A stretch of 64,000 bases of DNA from Diphasiastrum complanatum. Taxonomy: Eukaryota > Streptophyta > Lycopodiopsida > Lycopodiales > Lycopodiaceae. The DNA lies in assembly GCA_029204225.1 (NCBI GenBank), contig MU832020.1:27234-91233 (forward strand), in the 5' to 3' direction. The position numbers and the translations under genes are program-made. The notes below the pieces were generated by a model. That model was given only the letters and a program-made list of their open reading frames with translations. It searched no databases and was not told the DNA's origin. Within the stretch, counting starts at the first letter, position 1. Every line of letters begins with the position of its first letter. Of the stretch, positions 33,904-47,784 are shown one piece after another.

Positions 33904-33934
33904 TGTTCACAGATTCCCACTGAGTCTGTGAACA
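33904..33934. other. Hairpin at the BigL LTR end
   Basis: tgttcacaga and tctgtgaaca are perfect 10-bp complements separated by 11 nt. The same hairpin, with a stem that can extend to 12 bp, is at 41,752-41,782, two bases from the primer site. In the element RNA this is the U5 end. Confidence 0.8.
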
Positions 33935-34987
33935 CGGTTTCTTTTATATTCTTCTTTTTGTTACTTCTGTAGGTTACGGTTCTTTACGGTTTGGTCTTCT
34001 TATTAGAACGGTTTCCAAGCAGAAGCGTTTCTCAGATTACAACGAGTATTCCCCAGCCTGTCAGTGGGGAGAGACAGATTCATTACTCAGCTACATGCAC
34101 ATACAAGCCATGCAAGGGAGCAATTCTACAACCTATCTACTAAAATCAGGGAATAAACAATGACAAGATTAAACTACTTAGCAAGAAACAAGAAACAAGA
34201 AAACTAGATTCCTAACAGCACTCTAGCAGCCCAAGAATCAAGAAACATCCATTTCTTGATACTTGGAATGCCCAAGAACAATCAAGAACTAGAATGTAAG
34301 AGAATATGCAAGTTCTACACCACAAATCCAGCCTATTTAGTTTACTTGAATGCTGATTTCTACATTAATCCACAAACAAGAAATGAAATCTAATTCACAA
34401 CTAAGAAGCAAGAGAGTAAGCAAGAAAGCTAATTAATCTACAAACACAGAGGGAAATCAGAACATGCTCATAGAAATTTCACTCAAGAACATTGCCATGA
34501 ACAAGGAGCTTTACAATCATCAAGAACTTGTGGAAGATCTTCTTTATTCACTCAAGAGAACTTGACAATACATTCAAACCTTCCTCACAAGAGAGGGGGG
34601 CCCTTAAATAAGCAAGAGGGCTAGCCCGCCCATGTGGAGCCCAAATGACAATTCCACCAAATTAGAAATTACATGTGAAAATTGCCCTTCCACCAAAGGT
34701 CACCATCAAAAGGTGGCTCACTCTAAATTATTTAAGGGGGTCTACACTTATTTACAATGCCTAAGAAATATTTCTAGCTCCTACATGGTCGTTCCTTCTC
34801 TGGGATACACCACGTAGGCTCACATAGATAATTCAATGTCATCCTAGCTAGTAATTTCTCGGCTCTCATGCTCGGCTCTCAGCTTCTTCTGCTCTCCTCC
34901 TTATGAGACCTCCTCGGTCATGGGTGAGAGATACTCTGTGTCTTCAACTTGGCTCAACATCTGGGGATTCTCTGGAATTCGCTAACA
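33904..34987 (-). repeat. 3' LTR of BigL
   Basis: 1,084 bp. Its first 365 bp match 41,752-42,147, and its last 271 bp match 49,545-49,801. A TATA-like ccttaaataag lies near 34,613. The terminal 31 bases form a hairpin (see separate entry). The direction is minus because the polypurine tract is on its right side. Confidence 0.85.
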
Positions 34988-34999
34988 TTATCCACCCCT
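34988..34999 (-). promoter_or_regulatory. Polypurine tract of BigL
   Basis: ttatccacccct on plus is aggggtggataa on the element strand, immediately before its 3' LTR. Confidence 0.65.
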
Positions 35000-35146
35000 A
35001 GTCTGTTGAAGGACCCACTGCAACACCGGTGATGTCGTTCCGCTTGGCACTTGGAAAAGCGTGGATCTTCGTTCGCTTCCATAAAACCAGGTGCTTATTG
35101 TCCGCAAAACTGTTTCCCAAAAATGAAGGTCTCTCAATGGCCGCTA

Positions 35147-37700
35147 CATTCCAGTCCTCTTGAGAACCTCTTGCGAGTCCTGCTCGCCTCGCGCTCTGTA
35201 GTATAGCCGGGCCATCATCTCATGGTCTTCCTCTGACTGGAGGGCTATGTTGGGATTGATCTTGATTGGCTCTAAACCGATCCCAGAAACAATCTTGCTG
35301 CATTAGAAAGGCCATAGATCGGCAGTATTCGGCACTTTCCTGCACACATAGATCGGCACTTGTCTTGTATTTGTGCCCGAAATCAAATAATTGCAGTCTC
35401 AGATCATCCGAGGAGATTTTCTCTGAAATTCTTGGAATCATTGGCCAGTTCACCAACTCCACCCGTGGCTTTTCTACCGGCCATGGATTTCTGCGTTCGA
35501 GCGGCATGTAAAATGGATCTATACGCTTCCATGCCGGTGCCTTCAGATACTCTTGGAGTCGCTTGCTCTCTTTTAGGATCTTATTACGCCATTTTGGTTG
35601 CGGTTGTAATGCTGCAATGATCTCGACCCTGGTGGAGTATTGGCTTTGATCTATATCCTCTTTGCCTCCCCTCATATTGGGAGGGTATGCCTCTCGAATC
35701 TTTTTGATTCTCTGGTATCCGCCATTTTGCCCCTGGGCTTGGTAGGAGAAGTTGTCCTACGTGGTTGTGGTGGCCTCGCCAGGTAATCATCCAGGGCCTT
35801 GGTGCCCGTATCTTTGTCCTTGGCCCGCTCGCTTGTTGATGGCTTAGCTGCGCCCGTATCTTGTCTGGATGAGAATCTTCTTGTTTCTAGTGGATCTGCC
35901 AGAAAGTCATCATTACCCCCAATGTCAGGGTTAGTATTTGGAAGGTCAGGGATCGAGTGATCTGGAGAGAGAGGTGCATAGATGACAGGTCGGGGAGGTG
36001 GTGGGTTTAGCAAATTATACGCCGCACCGGGGGAGTGGAGTTGTTGAAGGAACTTGTCCCGTTGGGCTTTGTATGTGTCAGTTGGGCCTTTTGATGGGCC
36101 CATTATTCTGCTAGGAGGTGGTGGAGAGAGAGAAGATGAAAAAATAGGGTAATTTGGAATGAATGTTTCGAAAAAATTAAAAGTGAAATAAGAGGAGGAG
36201 TTAAAAGTGGGAGGGGGAGGGGGAAAAACTCTGGAAGTAGCTTTGGCTCTCTGGCTACCCAATCCCAAACTACCATCTGATGGTCGGGTTTGTGCCCCCA
36301 TCCGGATGGCTGAGGCCTGTGGGGCCTGGAATTGTATATCCTCGGGCTTAACTAGAGGGGCATCAACTGTCATTGCACCCGACAATCCGTCTCGTACTTG
36401 GCGATCTGGACCATCTAGTGCTTTAGTTGTTGCTGGACCTCTTCCAAGGTGGTCTTTTGCCCGGCCATCACAGATCTAATTTTTTCTGTCTCTTTTTCCT
36501 TCTCTTTGGCCAGCCTCTGTTGTTGCGCAATTTCTTGATCCTGGCACTGAACCTTGTTTTCGAGCATTTGATGCTGGTTTACCAACCAATGCATATGGTA
36601 GCTTGCTTTGGATAGGCCGATCATTGAGCGCTTAGCTGCTTCAGAGAGCTTCTCAGGACTAGTGAGGGTTGGGTACTGATCAGGATTGTGGGATGGTGAA
36701 GCTAATCCAAAAAATAGACGTTGTGTCAGAACTGAAGATGGAGGTAGAGAGAGTGGAGGAGTGATGATAGTAGCAATGGTGGTTGTTGTGGTAGTAGTGG
36801 TGGTGGTGGTTATTGGAAGGGTCAAACTTCAACCTGACTGTTCCACCTTCTCTGGTTTGTCATCACTTATTTCCATCAGGTCTGCAACATCAAAATATTG
36901 CGAAGTGTCCAATGTGTGGACTTGCTGGGCCTGTGGTTGTTTATCTTGTGGCTGCTTGGCCGCTTCCGTGTTCTGGGGACTGGAACTCCCCACTCCTCCC
37001 CCCTCCAAAAATGTTGCATGTGGTGACGTTGGCACGTTGGCATGGCAATCAATGCGGGTGGGGTGGTGAACTTGTCTAGTGGACCAACGACTTGGGATAT
37101 GGTCGTGTCTAGTGCTACTATAGACGTAGTTGCTCCATCACCCCCGTCGATGATGTGTGAGGGTGATGAGTGTTGTTGGGATGCTGAAGTGGAGCTTCCA
37201 TCATCAGAAGCTGAACTGTCTGATGTTGTTCTAACTGGTGATGTCCTCCTAGCCTGAAGCTTCCTTTGTATTTTTTGTTGTCTTGTGTCTGGCGACTGGG
37301 CCTTGGAGGTATCGGCCTCTTGAGCTTCCGAGGACTTTGTGGGTCTGGTTGTGGGCTTTTCTGCTTCTGTACCAGTGGAAGAATACTGGTGTTGACTCTT
37401 TTGGGTTGGAGTCTCGATGGCGAAGTAGCCCATGAGCGTGCACGCTTGGATTGTTTTGACCCAATGGGGATGTCCCATGCTTTGTCTACAATCTGCAGGT
37501 GTTGTTGAAGCTTGGGTCCATTTTGTACTTGTTGGAGAGTGATATCTATCACGAGATATCCCAATACGGTTAGTGGCTACTTGTTCTTAAGGCACTCATG
37601 GAGGTAATTCGAAACAAACTGTGCCCAATCATAGAGGTTCTGGGCATGCAGTCATGAATCTGCCATCATGTGGAACAGGGACATGGGTACCCTCAGCACT
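35147..37700 (-). pseudogene. Non-canonical long coding region of BigL
   Basis: Adjoining minus-strand frames look like one protein of about 800 residues, broken by stops and frame shifts. N-terminal part, about 37,700-37,500: FHMMADS, then HAQNLYDWAQFVSNYLHECL and LGYLVIDITLQQVQ. This faintly recalls the putative plant transposon protein domains in other plant repeats; that is a weak inference. Next, about 37,500-36,830, a basic, Ser/Pro/Gln-rich stretch (KAWDIPIGSKQSKRARSW). Then 36,825-36,415: a Thr run, SEAAKRSMIGLSKASYHMHW and a predicted coiled coil rich in Lys, Glu and Gln. Then 36,400-35,675: Pro-rich. Last, 35,675-35,147: a charged region (KAPAWKRIDPFYMPLERRNP; DLRLQLFDFGHKYK; MMARLYYRARGE). 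No zinc knuckle, protease or RT motif was seen. Function unknown. Confidence 0.6.
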
Positions 37701-37859
37701 TACGGTGTGTAGTGGGCAGTTTGTGTGGATCATCAGATATGGCTCTGAAAAACATCGGATATAGAGCGTCGAGTCAAGTTGTCAGATCGAATGTCCATTG
37801 GACTTGTCAGTTCTGATCGTCGTTTTAAAGCTTGTGGTCTGACATAGATTTGATCTGGC

Positions 37860-38520
37860 TGAGATTGTGAGAAATCCCTTCAGTTGAGAATGGACCCAGA
37901 ACCTCCGGTTGAGATTTGTTCGAAACCCTTCGGTCGAGACCTGATCGAAAACTCGTCGGTTGAGATTTGATAGAATCTCGTCGGTTGAGATTTGATACAG
38001 TCTTTTCGGTTGAGATTTGAGCGATGGGTTTCGGCTCGGATTGAGATTTGAGCAATGGGCTCTAGCTCTGGCTGAGATTTGAGCAAGTGCTTCGGTTGAG
38101 ATGGGAGCGAGTGCTTCGGTTGAGATGGAAGCGAGTGCTTCGGTTGAGATGGAAGCGATGGGCTCTGGTTGAGATTTAATAGACAACTTCAGTTGAGATT
38201 TTACAGAATACTTTGGTCAAGATCGAACAAAATGCTTCGGTTGAGATCATAACTTAAGACTCCGGTTGAGATTTAACAGGAAGCCTTCAGTTGAGATTGA
38301 ACAAAGAGCATCGGTTGAGTTGCGACGGAAGGTACGTGAAAGGCTCGGTCGAGATCTGATCGATGAGCGTCGGTTGAGATGTAACTCAGGACATGGCAGG
38401 ATTTTTAAGTAGTGGCTCGGTCGAGAGTTGGTGTGTAGCGGTCCGGTCCAGACGAGAGTCGTGGAGCTCGGCTTGGTAAGGAGCGTGAAGCCTCGGTCGA
38501 GAACTGAGTTGCACGTCGGT
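37860..38520 (-). repeat. 24-bp minisatellite in the BigL leader
   Basis: About 25 imperfect units share the core cggttgagat. The spacing is 24 bp in the cleanest part (38,090-38,162: cttcggttgagatggaagcg) and 22-29 bp elsewhere. 24 bp is eight codons, and one minus-strand frame therefore repeats ISTEALA. It lies between the coding region and the primer site, that is in the leader. Confidence 0.85.
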
Positions 38521-38611
38521 CAGGACAAAAGTGACAAGCTCTGTAATGAACATGTGGTTGACCTCAGAGCGATGGTTTTGTAGCACATATCAGAAAGGTA
38601 TGGCTTGGTTT

Positions 38612-39442
38612 TGTGGAAAAAGTACAATATGGACCAAGAGTGGATCCTGATCTGATCCTCAAGAGGGATTGGATGTTAGATTTACTTGATCTATCAATCT
38701 ACATCAGATTAAGATCAATCTAGATCAATTCTAGACATGAAATCCTAACAAGAACAATCATTAATGAAGGTAAATCTAATTGTTGGCTTCACACGTGTGA
38801 AACCCTATCAGAGTACGGACTCCAACTTGAAAATCAAGTACACTATGATAGATCCTAAAAACAATCAAAACAAATGTAGACAAATAGAGAGAATTACACA
38901 AAATTGCTTCCAAAACCAAGATTGGTGTTTCATGTTGATTATGGCCAAATGTGGCTCTATATAGACAATAAGTGGGATCTTGTGGTACTGATCATCCCTT
39001 TGATCCCACATGTGTTAGGGTGCTTTGTCATATGATGATTCATCATGCAAAACTGACACTTGGACAAACCCTTCTATTTTGAGCACTTTTGGTACAATTT
39101 CCTACTATATGGAAATCAACTTGGAAATCTTCTAGAAGTCAAAACTCGCCTACTTTAGCTTATTCCACACGTGTGAGCTGTCCTCTACACATGAGATGTG
39201 ACACCTAACCAAAGTATCTGGCTCATGCAATCAATAGATTGATGCCATGTGTCATATATCTAGAAAACTAGTTTTTGGCCATTTTAGCCACTAGAACTTA
39301 ATTAAATCATATGTACAACATATATGATTATGATACATGACAAGTACACTAGTTTCACACGTGGGAACAGGCTCCACACATGTGTGTTTATCTATATACA
39401 AGATTTTTTGGCCTCTACCAAGCTTATTTTAGAATTTTCACA
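38612..39442 (-). repeat. 3' LTR of NaC
   Basis: 831 bp. It carries the palindrome tcacacgtgtga at 38,789-38,800 and variants at 39,166 and 39,375. A TATA-like ctctatatag lies near 38,954. Confidence 0.9.
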
Positions 39443-39453
39443 CTCCTCAAAAA
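39443..39453 (-). promoter_or_regulatory. Polypurine tract of NaC
   Basis: ctcctcaaaaa on plus is tttttgaggag on the element strand, next to the 3' LTR. Variants of it are at 31,545 and 48,470. Confidence 0.7.
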
Positions 39454-39454
39454 T

Positions 39455-39841
39455 CTAGCTTGATGGAAAACATGATGATCTTGAACTTGACTCCATGGGC
39501 TGAATTGGTCTTTGCTGGTTCAAAAGGTGTGAAGATCAGCCAATGAGCTTGATGTTGATCTGAAATCACCATATCCATGATAGTGCTTCTAATGTTGACA
39601 TCTTTGATGAGCTTGAGAGCTTTGCACCATCCTAGCACCTCCAAAATTGATTCCTTCCAATTTTCACCTCGGCCCCCTTGCTTTGGTTCTCCTTGGATGG
39701 ATTGGTCTTCTTTTTGTAGCATCTTGAGGATATATATGCTCCCTTGCCACAAAGGTTGCACTTAGGATCCTTTCTTTCCTTCAATAGGATGCCACCTATT
39801 GATGCCATGTGAATAAAAATATGTGATATGATTCTACACAT
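39455..39841 (-). pseudogene. NaC gag remnant with damaged zinc knuckle
   Basis: The minus-strand frame from 39,841 reads KERKDPKCNLCGKGAYISSR and then CYKKK, which is a C-x2-C-x4-H-x4-C knuckle with Tyr in the His position. A frame shift then leads to a second stretch ending at 39,447 (DMVISDQHQAHWLIFTPFEP), whose DNA resembles 31,620-31,700. No pol was found. This is what remains of gag and the 3' coding end. Confidence 0.6.
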
Positions 39842-40869
39842 GTAATTTGTTTCAAGAGTCTATATTTGAACATCTTCAATAATCTAGAATAATCTACAAA
39901 AGATCTAGCTCACAAACCTAGGAATCAATCTTCACACTAATGACTAGTTACTTGGAAACTTTGCTTTGATCACTAAGACAAAAGAACACAATCTTTGAAT
40001 CAAATCACAAAAGAAATCAGATCCAATCTCCTATTGGACTCAGCAAATACCAATGACTCTTTCTTTTGAAAGTTGAAATGGATATGAAAAAATTTGACAC
40101 CTAAATTTTCCTTTTCACTTGACTAGTTCTCTCAACACTTGAGATTCTTGAACAAAAGATGGGTTTTGTTTCAAACACATGAAAATCAAACTTAATCACT
40201 TCTTTTGGACTCACTCTTGACCCAAATAATCTCACTCTTGAGATCTAGAATGAATTTGATTCAATTTGAAAACAAACTATACCACCAATTTTTCACAAAG
40301 CTTAAAAATTAGACAACTAGAGATTCACAAAGATCTCAACCATGCATGAATACTAAAATATGGACTCCTCCTTATTCTAGACATCCAATGGGATCACAAA
40401 TTGACCCTCACACTCTCACAAAGAAGGTTGAATAAAACTAATTTGTGGGTCATACATACTATGTTAGTTTTTGCTCAACAAATTGAATTCAATAAAAAAA
40501 TCAGAGAAAATCATTTAATGCTCCTAATTCAAGCTTCAATTTTAATTTTTTTGCTAATCTAATCCAATAATTAATCAAGGGATTAGATTCTCTATAGAAA
40601 ATACTTGATTTTGCATTAAAAATCTCTCAAATTGGGTGTGTGAGTCAAATTGTACAAATTTTTGAATTCTCTCAGCCAAAACCGGAGCTATATGGCCTCA
40701 CACGTGTGAAAAAGGTTCCTACAACCCACAACAAGTTCTTGTCCACACATTTTGAGGATATCTATCAAATCCAACTCGCTACCCAAAATTTGACTAGTTT
40801 CCTAAAACTTGCTAATTTTGGCTTTGATTTGGATCAACCCTATCAATTTCAATAAAACCTCTTGTACTT
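39842..40869 (-). other. NaC leader and degenerate 5' coding part
   Basis: No clear frame was seen. The segment 40,312-40,460 (gagattcacaaagatctcaac; aatatggactcctcc; ccctcacactctcacaaaga) matches 50,770-50,915, which shows a shared element family. A palindrome tcacacgtgtga lies at 40,698-40,709. Confidence 0.6.
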
Positions 40870-40882
40870 GGCTCTGATACCA
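40870..40882 (-). promoter_or_regulatory. Primer-binding site of NaC (initiator tRNA-Met)
   Basis: ggctctgatacca on plus is TGGTATCAGAGCC on the element strand and directly adjoins the 5' LTR end. Confidence 0.93.
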
Positions 40883-41715
40883 TGTGGAAAAAGTACAATA
40901 TGGACCAAGAGTGGATCCTAATCAGATCCTCAAGAGGGATTGGATGTTAGATTTACTTGATCTATCAATCTACATCAGATTAAGATCAATCTAGATCAAT
41001 TCTAGACATAAAATCCTAACAAGAACAATCATTAATGAAGGTAAATGTACTTGTTGGTTTCACACGTGTGAATCCCTGTCAGAGTATGGACTCCAACCTG
41101 AAAATCAAGTACACTATGACAGATCCTCAAAACAATCAAAACAAATTTAGACAAATAGAGAGAATTACACAAAATTGCCTCCAAAACCAAGATTGGTGTT
41201 TCATGTTGAATATGGCCAAATGTGACTCTATATATACAATAAGTGGGAGCTCATGGTACTGATCATCCTTCTGATCCCACATGTGTGAGGGTGCTTTGTC
41301 ATATGATGATTCATCATGCAAAACTGACACTTGGACAAACCCTTCTATTTTGAGCACTTTTGGTCCAATTTCCTACTATATGGAGATCAACTTGGAAATC
41401 TTCTAGAAGTCAAAAATGGCCTACTTCAGCTTATTCCACATGTGTGAGCTGTCCTCTACACATGGGATGTGACACCTAACCAAAGTATTTGGCTCATGCA
41501 ATCAATAGATTGATGCCATGAGTCATATTTCTAGAAAACTAGTTTTTGGCCATTTTAGCCACTAGAACTTGAATTAAATCATATGTACAACATATATGAT
41601 TATGATACATGACAAGTACACTAGTTTCACACGTGGGAACAGGCTCCACACATGTGTGTTTATCTATATACAAGATTTTTTGGCCTCTACCAAGCTTATT
41701 TTTGCATTTTTCACA
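40883..41715 (-). repeat. 5' LTR of NaC
   Basis: 833 bp, paired with 38,612-39,442. The palindrome tcacacgtgtga lies at 41,060-41,071. The TATA-like ctctatatata lies near 41,226. Confidence 0.9.
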
Positions 41716-41737
41716 AGTTTAGTGTCTGTGTAGCTGT

Positions 41738-41749
41738 GGAATGGCGCCA
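41738..41749 (-). promoter_or_regulatory. Primer-binding site of BigL
   Basis: ggaatggcgcca on plus is TGGCGCCATTCC on the element strand. It follows the LTR end ACA after two bases. TGGCGCC is the start of the tRNA-Asp type primer site known from Athila/Tat-like plant elements. The following bases differ from the usual form. Confidence 0.65.
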
Positions 41750-41751
41750 AA

Positions 41752-42147
41752 TGTTCACAGATTCCCACTGAATCTGTGAACACGGTTTCTTTTATCGTTA
41801 TTCTTTTTGTTACTTCTGTAGGTTACAGTTCTTTACGGTTTGGTTTTCTTATTAGAACGGTTTCCAAGCATAAGCGTTTCTCAGATTACAACGAGTATTC
41901 CCCAACCTGTCAGTGGGGAGAGACATATTTGTTACTCAGCTACATGCACATACAAGCCATGCAACCAGTCCTAGCTCAGTATAGATTAGCATTCTGAATC
42001 AGGGAGCAATTCTACAACCTATCTACTAAAATCAAGGAATAAACAATGACAAGATTAAACTACTCAGAAAGAAACAAGAAACAAGAAAACTAGATTCCTA
42101 ACAACACTCTAGCAGCCCAAGAATCAAGAAACACCCATTACTTGGAA
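41752..42147 (-). repeat. 5' LTR of BigL, left part
   Basis: About 95% identical by eye to 33,904-34,268, except for an extra block of about 37 bp near 41,965-42,001. It breaks off at 42,147. Confidence 0.8.
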
Positions 42148-42680
42148 CTCGATCCAAACCTAGCTCAATTTACTATAGATTTGATCAAAACTAGTCCCCT
42201 CCTTGATCTCAACTTCACAAGAAGGGTGAATCCACCTATACTGAACCAAAAGCACTTTATAACACACAAATGTCTTACAAATAAAGCCTTTTGAATTCAG
42301 GTTGAATCAAATTGACATATCCAATCACAAAACTATCTAAAATCGAGTAGAATAGAAACACAATTTTCACTAGTTTTGCATTTCTAGATGAAGAAATCAT
42401 CAAAACATGATCTAAACCTAAAAGGTGTATTTTAGGATCTTAAGAAGCCTAAGAACGACCTAATTAAGCTCTCAAATGGCTGATACAAACTTCTAAAGAG
42501 TGGTGGCATTCAAATCCTTATGAAAAGTGACTTCATGGAAGTGTATTTAGAGTTTTATTATCTCTGTATTGTAGGATTGCAATGTATGTATTTGAAAAGA
42601 AGAGCGACACAGAGAGCAGAGAGCAAGAAGATAGGATAGAAGAAATTAGGAATGGTGAATGATGGCATTTTCTTCTCATT
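42148..42680. other. No feature seen; start of the insertion in the BigL LTR
   Basis: AT-rich unique-looking sequence follows the LTR break. No terminal repeats were identified. Confidence 0.45.
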
Positions 42681-43010
42681 ATCCAAACAACAAAGAGGTG
42701 GTCATTGCTTTTGATTCAAGCAACAAAGAGTACGTAGCCATTGCATTTGCTTTTGGTTATTTTCTTTTGATCCGGACAAGAAAGAGTACATAGCCATTTC
42801 ATTTGGTTTTGGTTTTTTTCTTTTGATTCGAGCAACAAATAGTACGTAGCCATTGGATTTGCTTTTAATTGTTGTCTGTTGATCAGAGCAACAAATAGTT
42901 TGTAGCCATAGTATTTGCATTTTTTTCTTTTGATTCAAGCAACAAAGAGTACGTAGTTACTGCATTTGCTGCAAGTTTTTTTTTGTTTTGACCTGAGCAC
43001 CAAATAGTGC
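42681..43010. repeat. ~57-bp minisatellite, six to seven units
   Basis: The core gattcaagcaacaaagagta, then cgtagcca, recurs near 42,681, 42,712, 42,769, 42,825, 42,881, 42,931 and 42,990, with Thr/Gly-type T-rich spacers. The units are 31-58 bp apart and diverged. Confidence 0.7.
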
Positions 43011-43050
43011 ATACCCAACAAATAGCAAAAGGAGGGGGCTAGGGTAGACG

Positions 43051-43267
<217 letters not shown>

Positions 43268-43868
43268 TCTCTCCGTATCTCCCTACCTCTCTTCTTGCCT
43301 CCACCCAAATTGTCGGACTCCATCCAGAGGATTGATGCCCACCAAAACCATCGTTCATGACCTGAGGCCATCAGATTGGTGATGATCAATAATCGAAATG
43401 GATACTTGGACTAGGCTAAGCTCGACGTGTCACATGCAGTGACCCAGTGTGCTTCTAACAAATTAGCAATAACTTATTAACATAGTGCTCATTGTTTCAA
43501 ATTTCAGATCATTGTTGTTGGATCCATGAGGCCAAAAGTACATCCTCCATCCATAGTGCTCAGACAATTTGCACAAGGATTTTTTTAGTATGTACTATCT
43601 TTTAAGTGATTTTTAGAGCATTTAAAAAAAAAATTGACACGTTCTAGACCATTATGCTCTAGAATGTACTATCTAGAATGCACAATACATTCCGACCCAT
43701 TTTGGTCGTGCTCCAAAAACAAAGTGATCCCAAATCTATACTCAAGTGGGATGGAGCACACAGGCCTGATTTTTTGAGCTCTAAGCTAAGCCCAAACACA
43801 CATGCACACCCACACATGTTCGACATTGACGCAGGTCCGCCATTGCCTGTCAACGACGGGCACAGGCA

Positions 43869-43872
<4 letters not shown>

Positions 43873-43920
<48 letters not shown>
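43873..43920. repeat. (GT)24 microsatellite
   Basis: 48 bp of uninterrupted GT, followed by atata. Confidence 0.98.
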
Positions 43921-43925
<5 letters not shown>

Positions 43926-44621
43926 AATCTAATTGTATATACACTTTCTCTGTTTCCCCCCTCTAAAGCTAAATTTTGTCGCCAATTTTTTTTTCCCTCA
44001 CTCTCACCGATTCTTTTCCCCCTCTTGCCTTCTTTCGCATCGGTCTCACATCGCAACACACGCCAACGCCAAAGACATATGTAGGTGTCAAATTTGTAGT
44101 AAGCGCATATGCTAGTGAAGATTCTTCTAACGGATTCTAGATGCCTAACGAATATCAAGCGACAGAGTCAAGCCGCCAAACTATGTTAAAGAGCGTCGAC
44201 AAATCACAGATAAGGAGTTCCAAGATCAATATGTATTGGGAATGCTAATGCTAGAGAAGTCAACGATTCGCGGACCAGATCGGCCAATGAGCGAAGACAA
44301 AGCCCAGTGCCTCCCCAACATATTTTACGACGACGGGAACAAAAGCATGGCCGAGTCGGCATAACAACTTAGATCCACTTGTAACACCCATAGAAGGTGC
44401 ATTCTACTCATAAGCGAATGGCACAAGAATAAAAGTAGATCAATGCTCTATTGGGCCTAAAATAAGAAAGGACCCAAGTAGTTTAAAATGCAATTTGGCT
44501 TTAAACTTTTTAGAGGGTCAAGTTCTTATGGCACATGGTTTTGGGTGAACCAAAATAACCCTAGCCCTAGCTTTGTCTATAAGTAGGGATGTGACACCAT
44601 TTTGGAATCACTTATCATTGT

Positions 44622-46888
<2,267 letters not shown>

Positions 46889-47200
46889 CTAACCACTCTA
46901 TAGTTGTTGAAGGATCTCGTATTGTTACTTCATGATTATGTGATTCCTAACCACTCTCTAGTTGTTGAAGAATCTCAAAGTGCTATTTTATAATCATGTG
47001 ACATCATGTTCTTGCATGTAAATTTATGAACTTCTAACCACTCTATAGTTGTTGAAGAATCTCATAATGCTCATAATCATGTGACATCATATTCTTGCAT
47101 GTAAATCTACAAACTTCTAGCCACTCGACAGTTTTTGAAAAATCTCATATGTTGTTTCATGATCATGTGGCATTATAATCTTGCATGTAATTTTAGAAAT
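46889..47200. repeat. Four-unit tandem repeat (58-87 bp)
   Basis: The phrase ctaaccactctatagttgtt, then gaa.aatctca, starts at 46,889, 46,947, 47,034 and 47,117. Between units runs tcatgtgacatcat.ttcttg and catgtaaat. Confidence 0.8.
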
Positions 47201-47784
47201 TTTAATGGTTTTGTAAATCTTTAAGAAAAAATTCCCCTGACTTTTGTAAATGAGCCAGACATCATCTACAACAAAATTATATTCACATTGTTACTAGAAA
47301 TACGCTCAACCTCATATCTAGATTAGGATTGAGATTTAATATTTACTAAGCTAAATTTGTTATAAGTAAGTGCAAAATGGTACCTATCATGCCTAAATGA
47401 CAATCCAAAATAAGAGATAGAACGAAAAAAAGAGAGGTATATCTATGAATGACAAGAAGTTCCTAAACTACAAGGATTAGTTAACTACAGTTTATGACTA
47501 TTGACGTCAAATCAACCTCGAGTGTACAATGACGGGCAACATAAGAGTATCCATGTAGTAACTGCGGTCCAATCACAATTGTTTGTTCTGCCAAACGGGA
47601 TATTTGAAAATCACAAAAATAAGGTCGGGAAAGTAAATACAATTTCCGTCCATCAACCACTGTTATAGTTCGTCACAGATGGACACCATTCATTGGGACA
47701 CATAAGAGTTGAAAGCGTGGAAAGTCAAAACAACATCTTGACAAAGGGCCCATTTTGAGTTCTAATATCCTCCAATGAAACTTG
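47201..47784. other. No feature seen
   Basis: Unassigned AT-rich sequence between the tandem repeat and the LTR-related block. Confidence 0.45.

Larger units (their letters stand above)
38612..41715 (-). mobile_element. NaC: short non-autonomous Copia-like element nested in BigL
   Basis: 3,104 bp. LTRs at 38,612-39,442 (831 bp) and 40,883-41,715 (833 bp) start TGTGG and end TTCACA. The primer site (40,870-40,882) is beside the right LTR and the polypurine tract beside the left one, so it reads minus. The flanks GGTTT (38,607-38,611) and AGTTT (41,716-41,720) are a probable 5-bp duplication with one change. The LTRs differ at roughly 38 positions by eye (about 95.5% identical). The interior is only 1.4 kb and lacks pol, so movement would need proteins from a relative. 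Confidence 0.9.

Noticed and set aside
36686-37508. Plus-strand open frames across the BigL coding region
   Set aside because: They are antisense shadows. The minus strand has the coherent composition, coiled coil and junctions.
37860-38520. Possible CRISPR-like array
   Set aside because: The units are contiguous and diverged without unique spacers. This is a minisatellite inside a plant element.
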